A stretch of 23,056 nt of DNA. Origin: UBA1181 sp045601045. GTDB taxonomy: Bacteria > Bacteroidota > Bacteroidia > Bacteroidales > Paludibacteraceae. Numbering within the stretch: position 1 is the first letter of the stretch; every line of letters begins with the position of its first letter. Below the pieces are notes generated by a model, which was given only the letters and a program-made list of their open reading frames with translations, made no database searches and was not told the DNA's origin. Positions 1 to 8,400 of the stretch are shown here, piece after piece. The position numbers were made by a program, and so were the translations under genes. The stretch is taken from assembly GCA_045601045.1 (NCBI GenBank), contig JAZRZA010000053.1, positions 1 through 23,056 of the forward strand, read 5' to 3'.

Positions 1-364
1 TTGTCTTTGTTCATATGCAAGATTCTTTTGAATCTGCAAGATTACGAAATCAAATCGTCGCACCATAATATTGGCTTCTAAAAGACTAATTTTCAATAAT
101 TTCAAAGACCTATTCTTTCTCTTTTACGGGACAGTAGTGATACTTTTTATCTATCAAATCAACAGTCATCTCCATAATTCAAAAACAAATAATAAAACAA
201 CTTGTTACCTTGAGAATTTTACAATTATATTCTAATGACATTTAGAAACAATTAATCAAGCAACAAGTGTTCTCTATAAAAGAGAACACTTGTTTTACAA
301 AATTAATAAAATCCAGCACTTTGATAAAAATACAGAGGATTTATTCTAAAAATTTCGGTTCAGA
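1..364. other. Non-coding left edge
   Basis: No convincing gene is visible on either strand in this AT-rich stretch, and I find no TAnnTTTG promoter box in it. The only clear structure is the perfect hairpin at 262-294, listed separately. Minus-strand transcription from the lipoprotein gene ending at 365 would enter this region. An open frame on the plus strand beginning at 267 runs into the antisense of that gene and has no coding character. Confidence 0.6.
262..294. terminator. Perfect 14-bp hairpin, possible terminator
   Basis: The arms at 262-275 and 281-294 are exact reverse complements (AACAAGTGTTCTCT and its complement) around a 5-nt loop, ATAAA. It lies about 70 nt downstream of the stop codon of the lipoprotein gene at 365, so it may end that minus-strand transcript. 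However, the minus-strand copy lacks a U-run after the stem. The plus-strand copy is followed by TT within TTGTTTT, but no plus-strand gene is visible to its left inside the window. Orientation is therefore undecided, and it could also be a processing or protein-binding site. Confidence 0.45.
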
Positions 365-1351
365 TTATTCGATAGGAACCACGCGGAAGTTATCCACACA
401 CATCATCACCAATGGTGCGCCAGAAGGTTGTCCAAATTGCAAGAAGCTCAAATTAGTAGCCTTCTTCACATCCCAATCACCATCGAACGCCAACTCGTCG
501 CTCTTAGTACCATGGTAGAATTCAGACAATGGAATTGTAACTGTGGTCCATGAATCCGTAGAGAACTCTCCACCATTCTTGTAAGGCTCCCAATAGCAGA
601 TAGGAGAAACCTCACGACCGTGTTTGTCTGGAGAATCGATAGGACCAAAGAAGATCTCTGTCTTGATACCTTTGTAAGGAACCTCCTTTGGAACATAGAC
701 CTCGAATCTCAATGCCAAAGAGCTCAAGTCGTATGATTCAAAAGCCTTAGAAGCGACAGAAATTCTACCGCGACCTCCCTCCAATGGGTTAGCCACATAT
801 TGGATATACATATTGTTGTTCATCAACCAAGGATGCTCATACGTACCATAAAGCAAACTGTAATTTCCGCTACATGGTTCTGGCAATTTCGCTCCATTTG
901 GGAAATTCTTGACCTCCGTACCCATCTCCAAAGTACCGGTAATCAAATCACCGTTCTCATCCTTCGGATCGATACCACCCCAAGTCGCAAGTCTATGGTC
1001 GAAATTGACGATGATATTACGATTATCGCGGAAGAAGAACTTGGAAAGAACGCTCTTGTCGCCGCACTTGATTTTCAATTGTCCATCTTCTGCTCCTTCC
1101 GGAACAATGACCTTGATCATGGTATCACAAGACGAAACGATTGTGGCAGGATCCTCAGTGCCTGGGAAAATGATTTGCGCCTTCTTCAATTTAGATCCAT
1201 AAATGATGGCTTGACCTCCATCAGGAACGAACTCACAATGCATACGCTTCATCTCTGGCAACGATGAACCAGAACCTTGTCCCCCACTGCTACAGCTTGC
1301 GAAACCCGCCGCAAGCGCAAGCGAAAATAAAATCACCTTATTACTTTTCAT
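365..1351 (-). CDS. Glycan-binding-type lipoprotein with IPT/TIG-like domain
   Basis: This 328-residue protein starts at the ATG at 1351, which has AAGG 8 nt upstream and is followed directly by a lipoprotein signal peptide. An in-frame extension to 1408 would bury the signal and overlap the promoter, so it was rejected. Cys20 sits in a lipobox-like FASC. Residues about 30-110 look like an IPT/TIG beta-sandwich. The remainder resembles the C-terminal glycan-binding domain of Bacteroidetes SGBP-B proteins (xyloglucan-binding type), including a closing VDNFRVVPIE strand and many Trp/Tyr residues. Such proteins normally capture polysaccharide at the cell surface beside SusC/SusD, but no SusC/D or glycoside hydrolase is nearby. 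The residues after Cys20 are Ser/Gly-rich and lack the acidic export motif typical of surface lipoproteins, so surface location is not assured. The substrate cannot be read from the sequence. Confidence 0.7.
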   Translation of the reverse strand: MKSNKVILFSLALAAGFASCSSGGQGSGSSLPEMKRMHCEFVPDGGQAIIYGSKLKKAQIIFPGTEDPATIVSSCDTMIKVIVPEGAEDGQLKIKCGDKSVLSKFFFRDNRNIIVNFDHRLATWGGIDPKDENGDLITGTLEMGTEVKNFPNGAKLPEPCSGNYSLLYGTYEHPWLMNNNMYIQYVANPLEGGRGRISVASKAFESYDLSSLALRFEVYVPKEVPYKGIKTEIFFGPIDSPDKHGREVSPICYWEPYKNGGEFSTDSWTTVTIPLSEFYHGTKSDELAFDGDWDVKKATNLSFLQFGQPSGAPLVMMCVDNFRVVPIE

Positions 1352-1413
1352 GATATCAACCTTTTTGTGATTACTAATACACCATGGAATCGCATGCGCG
1401 AAATCCACTTATA

Positions 1414-1444
1414 CAAAATTAAGAAAATATCGGTTGTTTGCAAA
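1414..1444 (-). promoter_or_regulatory. Promoter of the glycan-binding lipoprotein gene
   Basis: On the minus strand TTTG (1444-1441) is followed after exactly 19 nt by TAATTTTG (1421-1414). This fits the Bacteroidetes primary sigma factor consensus, TTTG / TAnnTTTG. The predicted transcription start is near 1407, giving a leader of about 55 nt. The gene can thus be expressed independently of the beta-barrel gene upstream. Confidence 0.65.
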
Positions 1445-1493
1445 TAAAAATTGATTTTATTAGGCAAAAACCCCAAAGAGGACCGTAATCGTA

Positions 1494-2399
1494 TCACTCT
1501 ATTGATTTCGAGATCCTTTCAGAATCACTGGCAGAGAGCGTATTACCCTCCGAATTCGTTGGAATGGTAACACCAATCTTAACACCAATCGCAAAGAGAC
1601 GGGAACGTTCCACTACTTTCGAGCTGAGAATACTCTCATTATCCGTCATAAAATCATCCCACAAAGCAGGCGTCACCCGCTTATCATCCATGAATTTCGT
1701 CACACCGTAATTACAATAGAGTCCTGTATGAAGGAAAAGGCGATCGGACATCGCAAAATTAAAGCCCATCTCACCATACACCGCAAAAGAGAGGTGGGTA
1801 TTCAGACCGCCCGACGCCACCGGTTGCGAATCCACAAATCCATGGTGAGGCAACCCAGTTATGGTAGCATCCGTCTGAGGATAATATCCTTTGACTTGAT
1901 ACATTCCCTCCGAGATACGATAACGAGAGAAGGCCGGAATCACTAGCTTTCCTCCAACGCCACCCACAAAGTTGGCCTTCTCGGAGAGCATTGCCTTATA
2001 ATAAACACCCAAAGGAATTTCAAAGGTAAAGAGGCGTTGTTTCTCTGTCCATCCTTCATAATCCTGGATTAAATCAAAGGCTTGACCATTGATATCGTCA
2101 TAGGAAGGAGTGACAACGTGCGCGTTTAACGTAACTTTTGAACGATACAAGAAGAAGTCCGTACCACTTCCAATACCCACATGACCGCTACCAAAGAAAT
2201 AATGGAATCGAGATCCCAACATAAATCCTGGAGTCTGAAACGCATTTGTAATAAACTCGTCATCGTCTTGCAACACCTTCGAATCAGAATGGGAAGATAT
2301 CGTATTGAATACGCCACCCACCGTGAAGGAGAGATCGCCCTCGCCCCAACATAAAGTGGAGATCAGAAGAGCACCAATGACTGAAAATATATTTTTCAT
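1494..2399 (-). CDS. Outer-membrane beta-barrel type protein
   Basis: This 301-residue protein has a signal peptide (MKNIFSVIGALLISTLCWG) followed by alternating hydrophobic and polar strands with many Gly and aromatic residues, for example the stretches around residues 50-70 and 115-140. That pattern is typical of small outer-membrane beta-barrels in Bacteroidetes. The ATG at 2399 is preferred over an in-frame TTG at 2405 because it gives the standard signal peptide. The gene begins 17 nt after the stop of the giant repeat protein and has no promoter box of its own, so the two are probably co-transcribed and may function together, for example as an anchor or assembly factor. It lacks the recognisable N-terminal motif of PorP/SprF partners of type IX cargo. 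The Ser-rich tail after about residue 270 may extend beyond the barrel. The family assignment is by general character only. Confidence 0.6.
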   Translation of the reverse strand: MKNIFSVIGALLISTLCWGEGDLSFTVGGVFNTISSHSDSKVLQDDDEFITNAFQTPGFMLGSRFHYFFGSGHVGIGSGTDFFLYRSKVTLNAHVVTPSYDDINGQAFDLIQDYEGWTEKQRLFTFEIPLGVYYKAMLSEKANFVGGVGGKLVIPAFSRYRISEGMYQVKGYYPQTDATITGLPHHGFVDSQPVASGGLNTHLSFAVYGEMGFNFAMSDRLFLHTGLYCNYGVTKFMDDKRVTPALWDDFMTDNESILSSKVVERSRLFAIGVKIGVTIPTNSEGNTLSASDSERISKSIE

Positions 2400-2416
2400 A
2401 TTCAACTTATTCAGAA

Positions 2417-5400
2417 TTATCTACTTAATTCAACCGCATGGGATACAAAACGACAAGAGGCGCTCCGTTGATCCTCCAAGATCACAATGCAAACGTATCT
2501 GCCCTCTCTTACGCGAACCTCCGTCTCTTTGTGGACAATATTGGTCCAATAAGCCAACTCTCCATCTAAAGTATAGACATACATACGGGCCGCCTTCAAC
2601 TCTTCTTCCGTCACGCCCTTCGCATAGACCGTCACCTTACCGGTATTGGTATAGACAGGATATGTGGAGATGGAGAAGGTAACATCCAATGGCTCAAAAT
2701 ACCTACCGCAGACATACAAAGTGTCATTCGTGGTCGTGACGACATCCAATGAGTAGAAACCATTCAACCCATCATAATCACAGTAATATTGACCTGTCGC
2801 GCCCGGTATATCAACATCGTTCTTCTTCCATTGATATGAGACATAGCGATGATCAGAATTATCAAAGACAACCACATCGTTCCACATTCTGGTGACGCGT
2901 TTGTAATCCAATCCGACATTAATCTTCAAGGCAACCAATTGACTGGCCTTGCCCTCTCCGAAGAGTTGGACAAAGACATTGTAGGTACCAGGGTCAACGC
3001 CATCAGGCACCACAAACGAAATGCTACCCACCGTATCGGAGCTCTCCAAATGACCAGAGACATTCTTGAATCCTTGCGCGACACCTTCATGGTCGAAGGA
3101 GATTTTGAAAGAATCAGGAACACCGGTACGGATCACATAGTTGGCGAAGTATTCATCGCTGGAACAGAACTTACGCTCCCAGCGTTTACCGTTCAAATAA
3201 TCCATTGTACCACCCGAAACATTGGTCCATGTGATATTGATGTCTCGTCCATCCACATACAAGGAGAGGTGTACCAAACTATCGCAACCATAAACTGATT
3301 TCAACATCACCTCATATTCATATTGACCAACTGTCTGCGCGTCGACGGTAAATCCATTCTTCTCATAGATGGAACCCGCGATGGTGGTATCGACCAAATC
3401 GACACGATAAGGATGCGTAACTATCAAGTTCAAAGTGACAATAGAGTCGCAACCCGCTTGTGTCGTGAATGAGTCCACATAGGTACCAGAAATGGTGAGT
3501 AATTCGCCTTGCCAGTAGAAATCACCGCAAGCCACTTCGTCATAAACCAAGTTGTACTCTTTGTTTACCGTCAATTCCACCTTGATGATGGAGTCACAAC
3601 CGTTGGAGCATGGGAACTTGATAATGGTATCGTGATAGAACTCATACTCGTTCCAACGAATCGGCAATTCGCTTTCACAGACATTTCGATAAATCTCCGT
3701 CACAGAAGAGTGTTTCAAATAGAGTGAGAGCGTGAAGGTACTGTCACAACCGTAGATGGATTGCAATGTATCGTGGTAAGTACCACTCTTCGTATAGGTC
3801 TTACCATGCCATACAAAGGAATCACAAGCCGTCTCATACTCCAAAGTGTCATAGGTTGGCAAGATATGCAATCTGAAATTGATGAAAGAGTCACAACCCT
3901 CCACCGTTTGAAGGATCACACGGGAGAACTCCTTCGTCATCTCATATCCATTCCAAATCACTGGAAGTTCATTCTCACAGACGGTATAATGGATCGTATC
4001 TGGATTGACCTTCGGTTGGTTGATGGTCAAATCAATTCCAACAATGCTATCCTCTCCGGCTACATTCTTCAAGATCTCATAGTAGATACCACTCTCAGTC
4101 AAAGTCTTGCCATACCATTGGTAAGAGATACAAGATTTCACCTTCACAGGAGCATCCGCAGGCGGATCTAAAATTGTAATCATCATGGTGACAACAGAGT
4201 CACATCCCAAACTAGAGGTAAATCGTTGGGTGTAAAGTCCTGTCGAATCGTATCTCACATCATTCCAATCATAGTACGAAACCGCGCTATCCTGCAAGAA
4301 GATTTCGTAGGATGGCAAGATATACAAGTGTAAGGTCTCCACGGAATCGCAGCCCAAAGAGGAGATGGTATCGTAATTGAAATCACCGGAGACAAGATAC
4401 TCTCTTCCATGCCAATAATATGGCGCGCAAGCAGTATCATGCACTTCTGAACGCAAAATAGGCAACCGCACCACTTTGACATCTACGATAGAATCACATC
4501 CCATGTGGTTCTTGATGGTCAAGACCGTATCGGAACTTACCTTATAATCGTGCCACAAAAGGTAACCCATATTCTCACAAAGCGTTACGGTATCCTTACC
4601 ATGAGTAGGTTCCAAGATATCCAAATAGATGGTCAAAATAGAATCGCAGCCCATAGAGGAAGTCAGCTTCTGTTGATACTTACCGCTCTGGGTATAAGTC
4701 GTGTCATTAATGAAATAATCACCACATGAGGTCACGTGCAAAGTATCATACTTGACAGGCAAAATGGTCAAGTGAACGGTAATGATGGAATCGCATCCAG
4801 TTGGCGAATCCACGCGTTGCTCGAACGATGTGCTACCAGTCAAAACCTCTCCGTTCAAAGTATATGATCCACAAACCGTGTCGTAAACAACACCCGTTGG
4901 CGTATTCATCACCACCAAATTCAAACGGACAATGGAATCGCATCCATTCTTGGCTTGGAAATATTGATCATAAACACCACTCTGGGTATAAACGGAATCA
5001 TTCAATTTATATGATAGACATACCGTATCGTTGATCACAGTAATCGGTTGCTTCAAAATCACCAAATCCAATTTCACCAAAGAATCGCAACCGTTGTAGG
5101 AAGAGAAACGATGCACATAACTTCCGCTCTTCGTATAAACGCTATCATTGAACACGTAAGAGCCACAGGCGGTATCCGCAAATTGCGTAACTGGGACATT
5201 CAATACGGTCAAATCCAACGTCACAATCGAATCACAACCTCGTGTCGACAAGTACGTTTGTTGATAGATTCCACTCTCCGTGTAGGTCTCTCCCATCCAT
5301 GTATAGGATCCACAAACGGTATCCGCGATCGTATCACGATAGGTTGGCCATACCGTCAAATCCAATACGAGAACAGAATCGCCTCCATCCGCGCGTTTAA

Positions 5401-8400
5401 AGTTTTGTTGGTAACGTCCACTTGTCGTATATACAGAATCATTTAAAGTAAACGAACCACAAGCGACCTCCGTCAAATACTCATAAGATGTATCCTTTAT
5501 CTTTAAATTGAGGATTACCATGGAATCACATCCATTGGATGCTTTCAACACCTGCTTGTAGATACCACTCTCGGTATAGACCGAATCATTCAAGGTATAA
5601 GCGGTAGCGGCTGTATCATACAAGGTGACGACGATTTCCGGCAAGACAGTCAAATGCAAAATTGTTGTGGAATCATCGCCAAAGATAGTTCGATCCACCT
5701 TTGGATAGATACCAGACTCCTTGATTAGGACTCCGTTCCATACCAATCCATCGCTACATGCGGTATCGGACACGATCACCTTAGGGGCCTCTATGATTTT
5801 CAAATCCAAAGTGACTGTAGAATCACAACCTCTCTCCGTCGTGAACGATTGTTGGTATTTACCACTCTCGGTATAGATAGTGCCATTCCAATCATACGCG
5901 CCACGCACAGAATCCTTGAAAGTGTACTCAACAGAAGGGAGCACCGTCAAATAGAGTCTAATGGTAGAGTCACAACCAGCGGCAGCAGATAAGGTCTGCT
6001 CATAAACACCACTCTCGGTATAAACAGAATCGTTCAGCGTATATGAATTACAAACCGTGTCATAAAGAATCGTCAGCGGTAACTCCTCCAATATCGTCAA
6101 ATGCAACTTAACGATGGAGTCGCAACCATCCTTAGAGGTGAGTCGTTGCATGTAATCGGATGAGTGGTTGTAGACAAAATCATTCAAGACATAGAAACCG
6201 CAGGCGGTATCTGTGATTTCAGTCACGACGACCGGACGAGTAATCACCTTGACCTCTACGATGGAGTCACAACCCAATTTATTCATAAGGGTAATCGTAG
6301 AGTCTCCCTTCAATAGCCTATTGTGCCATAGAATCGGCAAATCACCCTCACAGGCATAGACAGTATCCTTGGTTTGGGAAATCGGATTCACCGTCAAATG
6401 CAAAGTCAGAATAGAGTCGCAACCTGTTTCTTTGGAAACCAATGTTTGGGTATAAACACCCGTTTCGGTATAAACAGAATCATTCAATGTGTAAGATCCG
6501 CACACGGTTCTGTGCAATGACTGCTTCTTCACATCATTGATGACCAAATGCAAAGTCAAAATGGAATCGCACCCCGTCACTTGGGATGTCAAAGTCTGCT
6601 CGTATGTACCACTCTTGGTGTAAACGGAATCATTCAATGTGTATGAGACGCAAGCCGTATCATAGATGGTCTCTGTGGCGACTGGCAAAATAACCACCTT
6701 CACATCCACCAAAGAGTCGCATCCATAGATGTTTCGCAAGGTAACCGTAGAGTCGCCTTCGATGTTGAAACCGTTCCAGTTATAAGGAAGTTCCTTGACA
6801 CATATTACGATAGAGTCGCTACCCGAAGATGGATTCAACACCGTCAAATTCAAGTGAATCAAAGAGTCACACTCGCCAGGTCCGTTGTTGACAACAAAGA
6901 CAGGGTCTTTCGTGCTATTGGTGTACTCTATGCCATCACGCCATACGAAAGATTCGCAGACAATGACAGTATCGGTCTTCTCATAACCTTCGGCCACATG
7001 CAAAGTCAAATGAGCGGCTCCTACCACTTGAGAGAGACCTCCCGCGTTGAACTTCGCCCCATGCCAAGTGTACGGCATCTCACTTGGGCAAACCATGGTG
7101 TCACGCACCACTGCGAAAGAATCCTCTCCGACGAGACTTTTGCGTTCAATGCGGTAAAGGACACTATCCACAGTTGTATTACCACTCTTGTCTGTGATGG
7201 TATAATAAACGGTTTTCGTAGGCTCCGTATAGACATTCATCACAAGATCCAAACCTGCGAAATCACTATAGGAGACGCCATCGTAACTGTATTGAACAGC
7301 AAGATTCTCCACCGCATCGCAATTATCTGAAACATGATCGGTCACATCCGTCATAGGAATGGTAAGCACCACATCTCCTCCCACAGAATCGGAGACCTCT
7401 TTGCTTCTATTTTGATACGATATACCCAAAGCATCGATTTCAGGCGCGATTGTATCCACCACCGTCACTCTTTGATGGAAGGCAGGCGTGCTCACAGTAT
7501 ACTCAAAGCCATCGGCACCCCTGATTCCGACACGCCAGAAAATGGAGTCGCCATCCACAAAGGTGAAGGAATCTGTCGCCGAGGCATACAAATCACCTGC
7601 GCCATTGATGTTATAAATACAAATGGTATCGGTAATCTCCATAGAGCAAAGATCCTTGAACGCTGGCATATAATCCCGCAAACGAACTGTTGCCTTACAA
7701 TCCTCGCCCGCGTAAAGAACCATCGGATTCAAAACACCGGATTCTATGTTGTGGGTAGAATTATAAATATAGACCGTGGTATCCGCGCAATAGCCTTCAG
7801 GCGTAGTGCGTACCAACATATACTCATAATTGTCATATCCAGGATAATCCACACGGACACGTGCGGCACCATCCCAAGGAGACTCGGTTTGAAGTTCACC
7901 TTGCACATACCATAAAGATTCTGTCAACAGACCAGAAGTGCTGAATCCCAAAGTGATACGTTCACCCATACAAACACTCTTGACCACCGTGTCATTATCT
8001 GGTTTGGAGATTGGCGGTACCACATACAAATGGAGGTTGATCACAGAGTCGCATTCGCCCTCGCCATTGCTTTGGCGATAGGTGATATCATGCTTTCCCT
8101 TAGAATAGTTGACATCCATGAATTTGTATGAGTTCTTGCCACACACCACCAAGGTATCGTAACGGACACCCTTTGGATCTTCGTTGATGGTCAAATGCAG
8201 GGTGACAACCGAATCGCATCCCGCTTTGTTCACGAATGGTTTCGTATAGTCACCAGAGACAGTGTAGACCGTACCATCCCATGTATAACTTTCGCAAGCG
8301 GTCTCACTGAACTCGCTCGTTTCAGCGTGGTTAATGGTCAAATGTAAGATTACGATAGAATCGCAACCCTGTTCGGTCGTAAAATGATTCGTATAATCTC

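Noticed and set aside
1465..1482. Terminator after the beta-barrel gene
   Set aside because: A 4-bp CCTC/GGGG stem before T5 is too weak to call; read-through into the lipoprotein gene remains possible.
1494..2399. PorP/SprF partner of a type IX adhesin
   Set aside because: The length fits, but I do not see the family's conserved N-terminal motif; only a general beta-barrel call is supported.
365..2399. Polysaccharide-utilisation locus
   Set aside because: No SusC, SusD, glycoside hydrolase or sensor gene is present in the window; one SGBP-like lipoprotein is not enough.
3250..7090. Disulfide within each module as the explanation for paired Cys
   Set aside because: It leaves an orphan Cys in all eight modules that lost one Cys, whereas C1(n)-C2(n+1) pairing leaves none; kept only as the alternative to be tested.
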